Source: Acanthaster planci (taxonomy: Eukaryota > Echinodermata > Asteroidea > Valvatida > Acanthasteridae). From it: 62,000 nt of DNA. The notes beneath the pieces are model-generated. The model was not told the DNA's origin. It saw only the letters and a list, made by a program, of their open reading frames with translations, and did no database searches. Of this stretch, positions 1 to 14,000 are shown one piece after another; positions within the stretch are counted from its first letter, which is position 1, and each line of letters opens with the position of its first letter. The position numbers were made by a program, and so were the translations under genes. Location: NCBI RefSeq assembly GCF_001949145.1, contig NW_019091361.1:1276253-1338252 (forward strand), written 5' to 3'.

Positions 1-377
1 GTTTGTTATCCACAGCATTGTCTAGTATTGCAAGGTGAAATTGAGAAGACAAAATGGAATATCTGTATCGGTTGGCAGATTTCTTTCTAGAATTTGATGG
101 AAACAAGTGGGCACATTTTTAAAGTATGCAAATTAGAATTAGACTGTGGACAAGTTGGCCTGAACATTTTGGCTGAAAATGTTTTCCCCAAAACACTTGG
201 TTGACTTCTCAGAGGGGCAGGGGTAGTTTAGCATTATTGGCATTGATTATTGGACTAGTATTGCTGTGGGATTTGTACTTGCCTTATTGATCTAAAAGAT
301 CCTTAGAAGTGAATGGAATCATCACATTGTCATTTGTTAAACCCCGGCTTTTGCAGGTCCTATGCAACCCATTTGAT

Positions 378-449
378 GGGCGACCGACGACGCACGACCA
401 ACGACGCACGACGGACAACGCACAACGGACAACACACGATGCACGACGG
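378..449. repeat. Imperfect short tandem repeat (ACGACGCACG-like units)
   Basis: Units of about 10 bases (ACGACGCACG, ACAACGCACA and variants) recur through this stretch, giving spurious Arg/Thr/Asp-rich open frames on both strands. It is low-complexity satellite-like sequence, not a gene. Confidence 0.7.
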
Positions 450-593
450 GTGACGGAAAATGGCATGTTTGAAACTGGTCAATGGCAGAATTGGGACCCA
501 ACAAAAAGCAAAAAGCAATGGACGACGGCAGAAAAATGGCTGACTGGGGAAGAGCAACGTAAGTCTGACTTGATTAAAGTCCAAGAGGTTGCA

Positions 594-604
594 GGTTCAA
601 ATCC
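594..604 (+). repeat. tRNA B-box-like word, possible SINE remnant
   Basis: GGTTCAAATCC differs by one base from the polymerase III B-box consensus. No convincing A box is seen upstream, so this is at most a degraded tRNA-derived SINE head. Confidence 0.25.
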
Positions 605-1423
605 CACTGTAAGTGTGACGTCCTTTGATAGACCATGCAGGGGGGAAAACAAATCGGACATAAGAATCACAACTTGGGGATAAACCTTTTCAACGTGTGC
701 AATACAGTATGATTGGATGACAAACAAGCAATGCATGTCATGCATATCATCGAAGAAGTGCACAATGATGTTTCTTCTTAATTTATGTACTTGAAATCAA
801 GACGCTCTTTTTCACACCCGTCTGCATTGTAGATTTGAGATCAAGTCATTCATAAAAATACATTTCAATGCTGAACAGAAGTAGAAAATTTGGGGATCGT
901 GCAATGAGCTAAAATGACAAATCAGAATCAAAACTCGATACCATTCATCTCCCATGATCATGTTCATTTTTCAGCCTTTTGTAACAGGTGCCCTTTTGAA
1001 AAAAACAGCAAGGGGCAATTTGTTCTTGTTACAGACTTCTAACAAATTGTTATTTTAAATCTTTCTTGTATACTATCCATCCATCACCAACTTGATGAGC
1101 AGGTCACGCAGGTACTGCTGAAATTGTTTTCTGACGCATGTTTGAACAAAATTGAAGATTTGAAGAAAAATTTATTTTTGATTCCATGGCTCACTTCCTC
1201 TGTAAATTTATGCATGAAACACATAACTTATCAATATCATCCAACATGTCCAATCCCATGACGAAATGAGCATGTCAAAAAGGTAAAAAATTGTCCAATA
1301 CTTAATAGGACTCTGTTCAAACATGTCAAACTTACATGTGTAAAACCATTCCTCTACTAAAACCACCGAATACTACATTTTGGAACTTGAAAAAAGCTGG
1401 ACAATGGTACTTGTTCAAGCTCT

Positions 1424-1918
1424 ACTGAGTGGAGCGTTAGTAAAGGTATTCCTCTTTTTCAAATTTTGGACTGGATGCTGATCCAGTCCAAAATTCAAAA
1501 AAGAGGAATACTGGGGATTGCAATCGATTGTAAATTTGGCATGCTTGGGGACTCTGCTCCTTTAATTGAAGGAGAGTTACATTTTAACTTTTGAATTGAC
1601 CTTGGTAGATGACTGTGACATCATGCTGACTAACTGTAGGGTTGATTAATGTCAAAAAAGGGTCAGGTTTTGAGAGAAAACTGTGAGTGTTTTAAGACAG
1701 GACACACGGTAAGATGGTGGATTCAAATTTGCATGGCTAATTTATCAGTAATACAATCACAGTTTTCCACAAGTTACAATTTGAAATTTTCAAAAATAGG
1801 GTCAGCCAATAAAGAGAGTGTTGCAAGTTTTGCAAGATGAAAATGTCAAAAAAAATGGGGATCCTACATGTACATGTAAGTAAACAATCTACAGTAACAA
1901 ACTGACGCTCCACTCAGC
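1424..1918. mobile_element. Terminal-inverted-repeat (MITE-like) element with internal hairpin
   Basis: The left end CTGAGTGGAGCGTTAGT is matched in inverted orientation at the right end (ACTGACGCTCCACTCAG, one mismatch), spanning about 495 bp. Inside, 1448-1509 forms a near-perfect hairpin with arms of about 29 bases around TTTTGGACTGGAT. No open frame or clear target duplication is seen, so it looks like a non-autonomous DNA element. Confidence 0.5.
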
Positions 1919-4351
1919 ACTTAAGTTAATGTTAATTAAGGCGGTGTTGTTAGTACGACGACATGATGAACAGTGTCACTCACACTCAGGGTGAGCATGG
2001 TGTTCTGGTGATGGAGAAACAAAAGAAGGCTGAATTCAGAGCTCGGGAGAAGATTTAGTCAGTGAATTCACTTACCAAAACCGGGGGCGAAAAGTCCAGG
2101 ATGAATTGGAAACTGGAAGTCAACGAAGCCAGCTCCGCGCTAACTGTCAGGCTGTTGCCAGTTGAATATTTTGATACATTAGAACTAGTAGTAGGCCTAT
2201 GCAGCATCAAAGTGTCACTGTAAGCGATAACCGCGGTCATACCCACTGCTAGACCAATTTTTTTTTTGGGGGGGGGGGTAGTCTGCTAATACTAATAATA
2301 GTGCAATTAATTAATTCTCCACATGTCAACCCATGCTGCACCATGCACTTTTCGCTGATGTACACGAACCAGTACGTACGTACGTAGTACCTTACCACAG
2401 ATGGCAATAATTTGCAGCGGAAGGGGTGAACAAACTTTCAGTTAAAGAAAGTTTGTTGACATTAAGCTTGAGGGCGCTTTGGTGTAAACAAGCCACTGTT
2501 TGCTGTGTCACGTCAGGCTACTGATGAATCCCCCCAAGAGAAAACCTGATGAGGAGTTATCAGAGTCTAGATATTGAGTTTCTTAAATGGAGGTTGTTTA
2601 GTATGGGCAGAGCCATTTTGTTAATGCAATCAGTTAATGCAAAAGTGCACCGACGCTGCTTACCGCTAAATTTTACCCATTTTAACAGGATGCATGTCCA
2701 CTTCCTTTCAAAAACTTTCATTTGAATTCATCGGATGGATTGTGTCTCATTGTTTGAAGACTTCATCCATTCATCCCCACTACCAGAACCACAGTGGAGC
2801 ACATAACCGCGGGAATTTCACGAAGAAAACACCACAAAGAAACTTGAAAATAACCAGAAGTCATGAGTCGGAATTATGTGATTTTATGGTGTTCATTAAT
2901 TTAATCAGTGCAAATTAACGGGTTAAGTCACTATACTAGTACCACGAGATTATTCATACATATCGTGACAGGTAACTTTTGACGATGATGGCCGTTTAAA
3001 TTGTGCAATGTGAGATGTGGCATTTTGAAGCTTCATCAAATAATCCATATTTGAATTCAATATTATGTTGATCACATGTACAGGTACAATATTTGATGAA
3101 TGTAATGACAGACCAGTGTCACGCACCTGCTACGATTAGAAATTTGAAACTGCATGACAAAAATGGTACCAGTCGAGGTGTAATAGAGCCCTCAATAGAT
3201 TGGCTCAGTGTACAGCTGTTTTCAGCAGACTTTTCGTCCTCTGCATACAAATATTTGCTTTAAGTAATTACATTCCGGCTATTACTAAGGCAGTTCAATT
3301 CTCACCAACACTTAACAGTTTTACGTTCAAACTACCAAAATTTTAATCACAACGAAACAATTCGCTTGCCAATTAATTGGGTAAGGAATTCAAGTTAAGG
3401 GGGGGTCAACTTACCACCAAACAACACAGTACCGAGCCTGAGTGTAAGTACACATGTACACTGTATTTGTAAACATTATCGGACGCTCACACAACTCTGA
3501 AAAGAAAAGCATCAGTCCTCACGATCCCGGAATAGAAAAATGTATATATAGAGTACAGTATATTGACATTCAGTCATTTTTGCGCGAAATCAAATGTACC
3601 TCCGCAATCCTACATTCATCTTAATTTGAATTCAATCGATTTTGCAAAATGCGCAGGCGATTTCGCGCGAAGTGTTATCTAAAGGTATGCCTGTTCAAGA
3701 ATTAGAATACTTTTGTGTGCTAACAAAAGTTATATGTGTAGAAGGGCTTAGTTGAATGGTTACATGTTTGAATATTCACGACTGAAATAGGTCATTCATG
3801 TCGTCTTTAAAAACATACTAACTATTGTACCAATCCTTTACAAACACCGACGCTGAGGTAACCTTTCCTTCTTGTGCTACATTTTTGTCAAAATCAAAAT
3901 TCACGCATGGCCTTCTTGCAGTGGCTGAACGGGAAGATACAGAAAAATCATAGACTTTATTTCAGTTGGTGTACAGTTTGATGACAAACACACTATAATC
4001 CTTCATGAGTAACATTACATTCATTATCAAAGTGGTGTCATGATTTCTGTAACCCTGTATATTTCCAATCAAATGGAATGCAAATTTTGTGAATTTGAAT
4101 TACAGCAAATGAAAATGAATACTCAATACCGACAGTTTACGGTTAAAGACAGATTTTCAGTGAATAACATTGCACATTGGCTACAACTGACAACGAATAT
4201 GTCAAATTGAAATCCTACTCACTTATCTGTAACCTCTTAAATGAAACACAATGCACATTCGTTTGAAAGATGGAAAACAAAGTCGAATGCTTGTATTACG
4301 AAAATGAAACCAGGTTTTAAGTCGTTTTCAAAATCCACGCCAAATTTAATT

Positions 4352-4357
4352 TTTATT
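4352..4357 (-). promoter_or_regulatory. Candidate poly(A) signal of the receptor gene
   Basis: AATAAA on the minus strand, about 500 nt after the receptor stop codon. It is one of several AATAAA words in this A+T-rich stretch, and no cDNA supports it. Confidence 0.3.
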
Positions 4358-4854
4358 CTACAAATTAAACAGCCCATTTTCCAAAATTGGCTGGGAAAAC
4401 CTATAGTTATGAACCACCAGTGAGCGGCTATCGATTTTCTTACAGTCACTTTCGAATCAATGTTGACAGCCTTGCATCTATTAAATAGTGTGAAATCAAC
4501 TTGTCCCCGAAGAGTGTATGTGAGCATTACATTGACCTGAAAATTCAACACCTCAACAGAAATTGTCATATACTTATTTCGGCTGATTTAAATCCAGACT
4601 GAGAGACACTCAATTAAGGTGCAGTTGCAAATCTTTCAAAACTTATCGACTATTTTTTTTAATTTCAAAAGTGAATTACAATGTCCCATATACTGTCAAA
4701 ACAACACTGAACATTTGACATTAAACAATTTCTGACGTGTTCAACACTTAGGTGTTATAAATAGGTCAGCGTAATTAATACTACTGAAGTTCCACTACAG
4801 ACAGTATGAAAATTGTTTTACAATTCATCAGGCTCAGCTCTTGATTACTGTTGC

Positions 4855-5085
4855 TTACAGGGACATGTCACACACAGAGTCATTCCCTTCAAGGACTTCG
4901 GCGGGATTTGATTCCGGTTCCACGGCCGCACCCAACAAAGTGGGCAAACTGATGCTGATGTTGGACGGGGAAACTGATGGGTTATCCTCACTTGCTTCAT
5001 TCTGATCCTTCTTGATAGTGAGGGTCTTAGGTGCTTCCGAGCTCCCCCTCATCAGCAGACTTACTTTGCAACAGGCAAGAGCAAT
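4855..5085 (-). CDS. Receptor exon 21: cytoplasmic tail and stop
   Basis: This 231-nt terminal exon (phase 0) encodes IALACCKVSLLMRGSSEAPK, a Ser/Glu/Asn-rich region, and ends VCDMSL-stop. Adjacent cysteines after TM7 could be palmitoylated. The tail of about 65 residues is short. The final M-S-L fits a class II PDZ-ligand pattern (hydrophobic-x-hydrophobic), which is only suggestive. The stop is TAA at 4857-4855. Confidence 0.85.
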   Translation of the reverse strand: MALACCKVSLLMRGSSEAPKTLTIKKDQNEASEDNPSVSPSNISISLPTLLGAAVEPESNPAEVLEGNDSVCDMSL

Positions 5086-8000
5086 CTAGGATTCAAAAGG
5101 TCATAATAAATGCACTTTCTATGTCATGTTGGTGCTTGTCGTTGACTTTGTGAGGAATTCATATTTTCCTCAGTCAAGGGAAGAATCAAAAGATTGCAGG
5201 ATGAAAAATCAAACAGGGAACAGGCGATTTTTAATTCTCACAGTTTTTGTAACACCTTTCTTCGATTTTTGAAAAACACAGTATACACCTGAGCAATTTG
5301 TATCAGAATTTAACCCTAAAAAGAGCCCGGTTACCTCGGCTCATCTCACAGCAGGGGAGGGGGCATTCCACCCCCCGAAAACTCGGCTGTACCTTGCTTG
5401 ATTCTTTGAAACGTGGCAAGCATGTAAATACACTCCTTATTATTTACAACTGTGAAGTTTGAACTTAATCAGGAATAGAGTTTTGTTATGGTCATTTGAA
5501 GTTCAAGGCTGCATGTGAGCCAGCCCTTGTGCATTGAGCACCGCAGTGGAAAGAGTATACATTTTTGCCCGACTCGTCTGGGAAAAATGCACCTTGCGCA
5601 AGAACGGTAAGTCCGATTTCACAAAATTGGTGTCAAAATGACCACAAAAAAATCATTCTAAAAATTCTCAAGGGCTCGACTCCTGAAAAATATGCACTGC
5701 AGCGATATTTATCAGGAAAAATGTTTTGAGGGGGAGAATTCCGCCATGGCTCTTTTATAGGGTTAAAATTAGGGATGATATCTCTGTAATAATGAGAATG
5801 GTAATACCTCACCTCTCTCGATCGAAAAGATCATTAAAATAGATACGCCCACGGTAAAATATTTGGCATGCATGGGTCAGAGGTCAGATGACACCAAATG
5901 TATAGGCCAATGCACGACTCACCTGGACACAGCTGAGGGCACAGAAGATGATTGACAAGACGTCTGTCGCAAAATACAAGGACAGAAGCCCTAGGCACCA
6001 GGTTCCTAATGTCAGGTTGCAGATCCCTATGGCTGCCACAAGGCATCTCTTCAACTGCCCGAGAGAAGGTTCCTTCTTCGACTTGCCGAGTATGTGCCCC
6101 ACCAGAACATAGTGGACCAAGTTGTTGACCAGGATCAGACAGATCGGTAGGAGGAGGCTGAAGTACATCGCCAGATTTGGGGCTAAAAAGCAGCTGTGCG
6201 TGACACCAAAAAGTATTAAGAGAGACTGTTTGATGCCACACTACGGACATTCGTCGAGGTCACCATTCAAAAGAATTTAACTAATTCTTTTCTCCATCTC
6301 ATAGTTAATTTGATTTATTTGCTTGTGTGCTTATTGAGACGAATATTACGCGGATCAATTTCCAAGAGATGAAATTTCCTTTCATCCTCCGAGCAAGTAC
6401 AAATTAATTTTATCAGCCATGGATCTCAGTGCCTCAGGTGTTTGTATGTACCCACACCCTTTACAGCTAAATGGTTTTCCTATACTAGTAAAATTTGGCA
6501 AAAATAATGAAGCATTACGACTCCTAGAGTTATTCCCAAATTTCCCTATGGAATGCAGGAGAAAGTATTCTTACTAATCAGCATTGCCGTACTGGTCAGT
6601 TGCAACGATCAGCGGAATACCGGTCACTATCAATGGTAATCCTAGAAAAAAGAAATTAACATAAGGAAATATCAGGGAAGTTACGTTAGTTGACAGCTCC
6701 AGAGAATGACTTCATTTCTTATGATCTTCCAGAGAATGTACACCTCTTTATTAACAAATGGGACAGGATCTTGGCAAATGTGTCTTTAAAATGAATAACT
6801 GCATAGATATTATGGGGGATAATGAGGTGTAAAGGAAGGGTGGATTTAGGTGAGGACGTGTCTTGGCAGGTACTCCCTAATTCTGATCAATGTATATAGG
6901 TGTATAATTTTCAATAAATTATATTATCCGTAAAAAATTGAAACCTCCATAAAATAAATTTAAAAAGCGAATCAAAACATAAACAGTACTGCAAATTGCA
7001 AGTTGGTTCACTGCAAATGGCCATTGGCTTTAATAAGCATATTTCATGACACCTGAGCCCGGCCGCCTTGCTGTGAAAATCCTGTTGAAAATCAACAGAA
7101 TTCTAAAAATATAAAGTTTTTCTTGAATAATCTTGACAAGTAATAGAGAGAGAAAAAAAGAAGCATGGTGTGTTGTGAAAAGAAAAGTGCGGAAAACACA
7201 GCAACTGCATAGTGTTAATTGTGTCATCCTAAAGCTCCTATGAAATTGGCCTATGTACTTAAACAGAATAGTATCACCGGCGGCGCAACGATTTTCAAAG
7301 TGGGGGGGGCCCACTGGCTCCCTGCTCCCCCCCCCACTAATTCCACCACCAGTGAATAGTACATCACTGTGAACGTACCCCAAGCCACAATACTAGCTAT
7401 GATCATGAAGTGTTTGTACTCCTCCGTTGATTGCCCATGTAGTGCTACGGTATACATATTTCTTGCCTCAACGGCTGTCCACATCATCGTGGCTAGGGGT
7501 AAATAGTGCAGCAACGCACTCACAATAACACAACCGTATGTTGAACCCTGTTGATAACAACAATAGCAGTATTTAAATATCATGGAGGACATGGTTGGAG
7601 CGAACCAGATGAAAAGGCAATTAGAAACTGGAATCACAAAGAAATTGGAATCACTGTATAATTCCAATCTGAAGTTTCTTTTCACTTGTATATGCAGTCA
7701 TGTGGATGAGTGATACATGTACATATGTCCCTTTCTGCATCAGACCGTTCTTTTTGGCAGTGCGTACATAAGCATTAATAAGGGGACACATGCCCTTCCC
7801 CATTGGACGTCTGTGCCGTCTGGCTCCCCCCCCCCCAAAAAAAATCCTGAAATGAACACTATATACACTACCAGAACTGCCTAAGGTTTTTCGATGTGCA
7901 CATACGCTAAGGCCAATTAAGCGAGAACAACATTGGGAAATGCAGCGATTATTTCTAAGATTTGAAAGTAAAAGTATTTAACTATTGCGAATTTGCATTA

Positions 8001-11000
8001 CAGCAACTCTGTTTTCATTAGGAAAAGTGGGGCCCACTGATTTGAACTCTTTCCATCCTCAGTCAAATTTAATCTGAATGACATTGAGTTCTTTTTCTGC
8101 CTTTTTTATGATAATATGCAGCACGATTATAAAATGAAAGACATTTAAAGAACAGAAAACATTCATTTCATACGTTATACATTATATATAACATACAATA
8201 CAGCATTGCACCAGACAACATACATTACCCTTGCATTGTCAACTCCAGCCACAAACACCGTGTACATTATCAATAGTGCGAAGATAAACTGGGAAAACAT
8301 TTGGCCAGACTTCCTTTGGCGCAGGTTCCTTGCAAAATAAAAAACATAACATTAGCAATATAAGAACACATACTGTTCCACCCTAACTTTAACGAGATTC
8401 ATCTACAAAGCAGACAGGTGCAAAGTATGGGGCCTACAAGTAGTACTACAGTAGGGTAGGCTTTTTTAAATTCTTGAAGGCACATAATGCTACCATCCCC
8501 TTTCCGGGAAAGGGAGGTTAAGGATTCTTTTACGGATGTGAAAAATTGGAAAATCAGTTTTGGGGGAAAATCCATTCTGCCCTCAGCTGATGATAAAGCT
8601 TGATTTCTAATCGTGAAAATTAAATTTGTTTAAAATCTTCAGTGTGATTAGCACACGTTGAAACTCTGAATACGTGTGGGCCTACTCTTTTTTATACAAC
8701 AACAAAGCAAAGTACATCTTACCTTAATGGTATGTACATAAGTAAGATTGCCATGTACATTCCAGCAGAGGCAATACAGCCTATCTGGGTGATTGGGTTT
8801 AATCCACGATGATACGACTTCAATTCCTCCTGTAGCTCCTAGCAAAAGTAACAGTTTAAAAGTGTGTACCACAAATGTTATAGGCACAATGTCTTTTCTG
8901 CAGCTGGTAGCTGTCACCAAAGGCTGTTACACAGCTATCTTTGTAAGAAAAAGCGGCTACTTACACACTACGAGCTAACGGGTTGGAATATTACATGCTT
9001 CCAACCCCACCCCCCAAAAAAAACATGTTATTAGCTGTTCTGATGGCGTGTAGGCCCTAGTGTTTCCAACATTTATGCAGGAAACCAAACTAAACACAAA
9101 GACCTTTATTAATACAAACTTATGTTACTCAAAGAGCCATTGATATCTTCATGACAGTTATATTTATGCAACAGTTCCAATAAGCCTATACAGTATACAG
9201 TGTATACATGCCTACGCTACAGGATCATGGATAAGACACTAACAGTTTGCGATGTCGCCATTTTTCAGTTGGGCAGCTCTTGTGAGTGAGCAATATGATT
9301 CACCAAATGCTTTAGTAAACAAACGAGCCTACTGGGCCCTCACATTGCACGCGTACGGGCCTTCACTGAATCATAGAGTGTTCACTAACATTTTTGTCCT
9401 CAACAGTATACGAAATAAGGAAAACTATCCAATCCTTCTTATCCTTTTAGGTTGCAAGTCTCCACAAACTTATTTCAGTCCTTATTGGGTAACACTTACA
9501 ACAAACACTGCAAAGTTGGTCGCATGGTTACAAAGACATTTGTATATTCCATTAGTCACTCCATGCAACTCGCATCCAGCGTTTGACCAATCGCCGACTC
9601 CGTTCTTTAAAGTGAAGTCCCAGAACACGCAGACAGCTTCTTTCACATTGGTCATCTCAGGAAGCTGTAATTAATGATTAAAACTGGCTGACATGAAAAT
9701 GGTGACAGATGCAACTGTTCTTGCCAACTCTGACAGCTTTCTATGGCCTCCCTGACAAATAATTCACAATAAAAATATTTACTGTTGAGAGAAGAAATGC
9801 ATGCATTACAATACAATGTCCTTTACAGGAGTGTAAAGGGAAGTTGCAGTACTTTACATAAGCCCTTCACATTGTGTGGGAACTATATGGTGACAACAAT
9901 GTCAAACCCACACAAATTCGCTTTCAGCCTGTTTACGGGTAAAAGAAATCATGTCGTTTTTTCCCAGTCGACTAAACTTGAAGGCAATGCTGCTTTAGAG
10001 GGGAATGGAATTGTATACAGCATGTCCATGGGTCTAATCCTGGATTTTACAGTGTTTCTTTTCTGAATTTGTTTCCTGCTGGAAAAGATTTCCTGCCTAA
10101 TTCCTTTCCTTGGAATCTGTTCCATTCAAAACACTCACTTCAGAGTGTTGTCAACTTGAGTCTGCTTCGCTATTAGCTTGGCAATTACATCACATAATAC
10201 GATAATAATGGTTATTTCAAATGTTAGCATTGAAAGAGCCTGTTTATTAGCCGCAGTGATGGGTAGTCGGGTTTGATTTGACTTGATTCGATTATTGCAT
10301 GTCATTAAAAGGTTAACAAAATGCAAATTTTATAAAAAGGATACAAAACCCACTAAGATGTCCATGTATTTGTATACTCGTGGTATCAAAGTAAATGTGC
10401 CAGCAGTTGTATATTATCATACTTTGTGATGCATGTGCCGTGCTAACTAGTGGGGGGCTTACCACTGCCGATAACATGTTGAGAGTGAGCATAATTTCCA
10501 AGGATACACGATCTTAAACGTTACAAATTCAGACAACAAATTCAACACCCTTTCAAATGATCCTTTCCAGCAGAAAATAAAATGAGGAAAAATATAAAAA
10601 TTAAAAACAGAAAAGTCCCATCTTGGATTCGAACCACAGACGTTCTAAATTCAAATTATTACCTTGCCCACTACATGTTTACCAAAAATAGTCCAGCTGA
10701 ACCAGCCTCCGTTTTTGTCAATGTTTTGCCTTACCAACACAGCATATAACACTGTTCAAGCTGTGAGGCATTTCCAATGGCTTTCATTACCAGCAAGCTT
10801 CAAACACTGGCATTTTGCAGTAAAAGCCTGGTTTATTGACGGCGGTGAATATTCAATCCATGTGGTAGAATGCAGGAATCTCTTTTCATAGAAAAACACT
10901 TATCTTTTCTAACGAAGACCCATAGCAAACAGTTATGGATGTTTTTCTACTAAAGGCTAGGATACTGATTTATCCAACAAATTATTATATAACTAAACTT

Positions 11001-14000
11001 ATCATTGAACTCTATTTTTTCAAATCCGCTATTCTATCTATCTATTGTGTTATTTTAGAGGGTTTTCATCTTTATGACTGTCCAGTGTCACAAGTTGGGG
11101 ACGGAGGTCACCTTACCTGAAACTGAACGACTACGGGTTCAGTTAGATTCACAAGTTCTACATCCTCCACAGAAAGGGAGACTATGGCACCAGGAATCAG
11201 TGACCTGATTCCCTTGCTTGATTGGGACTTTCTCATTGTACGAGAAGATGGAAACAAAGTGTCGTCAGCAAAGGCGATGAAACGGGCAGCAATCGGCCTT
11301 AGCGAGCTGTTGCCTGAAAACATCAGAGGATCAGGCTGACGATATTAAAAGTTGTCGGAACAGAATTGACTCTGATAAACAAATTTTTACTAGGAATACT
11401 TGCCTCTGACCCCTGTTAAATCGCACTTTCAAACATTTCAAAGTTTCCTTGCACAGGAAAATTATTATGTGCCAAACACTTGAATCAGATGAGTGCAAAC
11501 GTCTGTATTCTTTCATCGAGTGAATCTTCCTTAATTTTGGCAACTTCATCAATGCTGTATGACTTGTCATCAAAATAATTACTGATGTTGAGTCACAACC
11601 ATGCACACATCTTTTTCAGTCTTTTGGTTTATAAAATTATTTGTTGCCTAAAAATCAGAACACTGTAATTTTTCAATAATGGTTCTTCTGTTTCCTGCAG
11701 AAAGTTGGCTCTTACCCTTCTGCAAAACAAAAATGTGACTAATCTCAAAAATTGAGTGTTTGGATCTTCCAGTAATACAAACCATTCACTGTCTTGTTCA
11801 GTGCTGAGAGATTAGACGGTAGACTGACTGCTGCAATCATTCCAGGTGGCAGGTCCCCTGTCTTCTCATAAACTCTGACCTCGGCCCCAGCAAAGGCACC
11901 AGTCTCCTCTGACGTTGATTCGACTGAGGACAGGAGATCATCTTGACGCACCAGTGTGAAGTTGAGACCACTCTCCACCTCGGAGGAGTTAAGCCTGACT
12001 GTTTCCACTTGGATGAAATCCATCTGAATGCTGACCGTGCCCTGCTGTCGAAGAGCAACAGAGACCTGTGCCTCGATGGACTGAGCGATGGAGGTGAGCT
12101 TGCCCGCCTCTACGCTACTGGATGCTTCGAGATTCCTTAAAAGGCCAATTATCTTGTTGGTAGCATCTAAGAATTGAAAGGTAACCTGGAATTTCAAAAA
12201 GAGCAGATGAGATTCCTTGACAGTATCATCATTCAAGTGGTGTGATCTAGTACAGCACGTTGCTCAAAACAATATTGACGCATGAAAATTTATTACACAC
12301 CCGTGTATCTTTGAAGACCACTGGTCAGTTTTGATCCTTGTTCATATCGCAGGCTACAAGATGATGTTGCAACTCCTATAATGTTTTCAGTATGTAGAAT
12401 GGACAGGTCCTCTCTTTCATGTGCAGTGTGAAAACTTCACACCTTCATGAGTTTATATGTATTTATAGATAGAAAGTTATAGACAGGTCAAGAAAGTTTA
12501 GAAACAGTCAGGAAAAACTGTTTTAAAAATGAAAATGGTTGGTGATTTGTAGCAGATTTTTATCACTTTATAAATATTGTTGAGGAGAGACTGGCAGCCA
12601 GATTTGGTTGTGAGGTCGTTGGGAACATATTTTTGTGGAAATCCTTGCGCAGCAGATGGTGTGTTGTTTTAATGGTTGAGACAGTGAAGCAAAGCTGATA
12701 AATGAATAACACTGGGTGAAATTTTAGCATGGCTTACATGTTCATTTTGTAATTGAGGGGCCATCTTTTTGCTGTGCTTACTTTGGACACTGTTTGTGAT
12801 TATATTCCCATATTATATCCGTTTTTCCTACTGAGCTTCGTTATCCAGCAATAGGGGCGATTCACAATAGTGAGCCTCACAGAGTTGGCAATGCGTCATT
12901 TTGGTTATTTCAGAAGTACTTTCCCAAGATCGATCGCGATTATGATAAATCTTAAGTTTTCTAGATTTCCCCTCTGTGGAAACTATTGGACTTCAGATTG
13001 GTTTCAGAGTTGCAGAACGAAACCATCTTTCTCACGCTGCTCAAGAAATTTAGCTGTATAATTACTGTTTGCTTTTTTCATATATCTGAGAATATTCTAA
13101 GTGCAATCAGGAGAATTCTCAGATCGTAACTATGATGTTTAAGAATGTTGTCTTAAGGGCTTGACTAGAATGGCAAAGCCGCCATGGCTTGCTGCTTGTT
13201 ATGAATTTGAATTTCTTTCCTGTAATAACAGGAAACAAAGAGACATCCAAGTTATACAAAATTATTAATTTAAACAAGAAAATACTAACCAAGCTTCATC
13301 AAAATCTTTTACAAGATTGGTTGACATATGACTAAAATACAGATGTACAAGATATTTTACCGACCTTAGCAATACAATTCATTGTACTCTAGGAGAAAAA
13401 ACCTAGTCGGTGCGGTGTGCAGACTGTGTGTTGAAAGGCGCTTGTCGTTTAAAAGTAAATCAACAAAGACCATCAACAAAGGAGATACAGGTACAAAGGC
13501 TTTACAGTTCTTTAGAGGAAAGAGGAATGCTTATAGAATGTGGGTCCATCAGTACAGTCAGACTCAGACCTGGATGATTATATAAGCAGCGCATTTATGA
13601 GTTTGATGGTGGTGCATAATTAAAATTCCTCTAGAGTACAGTTCTGCACTTTGTATCCAACCCCATCATCCTATCCTCTACAATTCTACCCTCCATCATC
13701 CATATCCCATCATCCCATATCTACCATGTCTACTTTGACTCCACCCCTAATCCCCTCTACATGTATCTCCAATCCCACATCCACCTTATCTTTCCATCCA
13801 TCTCCTACTCAGCCCCTCCCCATCATTCCCTTCACTTCTTATTCTGACTGTCCCATCATCCCACTAATCCAGCCCAACCATTACGCCAACCTTCATTTCA
13901 TCCACTTTCTACATACACTGTGATGTACCTTGTCCCCATGATCCTCCTCCTACAGGTACCCCTCCCCCAACCAACATCCTAATCTGTCACCTGGAGTCCC

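Larger units (their letters stand above)
1..4854. other. Intergenic DNA downstream of the receptor gene
   Basis: No coding exon is supported here; open frames are short and match no family. Contents: a GAC/GCAC-rich direct repeat (378-449), a tRNA B-box-like word (594-604), a terminal-inverted-repeat element (about 1424-1918) with an internal hairpin (1448-1509), scattered GTAC alternations (2374-2396) and homopolymer runs. The part from about 4300 to 4854 is the probable 3' UTR of the receptor. Confidence 0.7.

Noticed and set aside
309-683. 124-codon frame rich in Arg/Thr/Asp
   Set aside because: Produced by the short GAC/GCAC tandem repeat; both strands are open, as expected for such a repeat.
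9252-9674. 140-codon plus-strand open frame
   Set aside because: It is the antisense of the GPS exon, which has conserved motifs and splice sites on the minus strand.
13651-13923. 90-codon Pro/Ser/Thr-rich open frame
   Set aside because: Low-complexity pyrimidine tract inside a receptor intron; amino acid pattern follows base composition.
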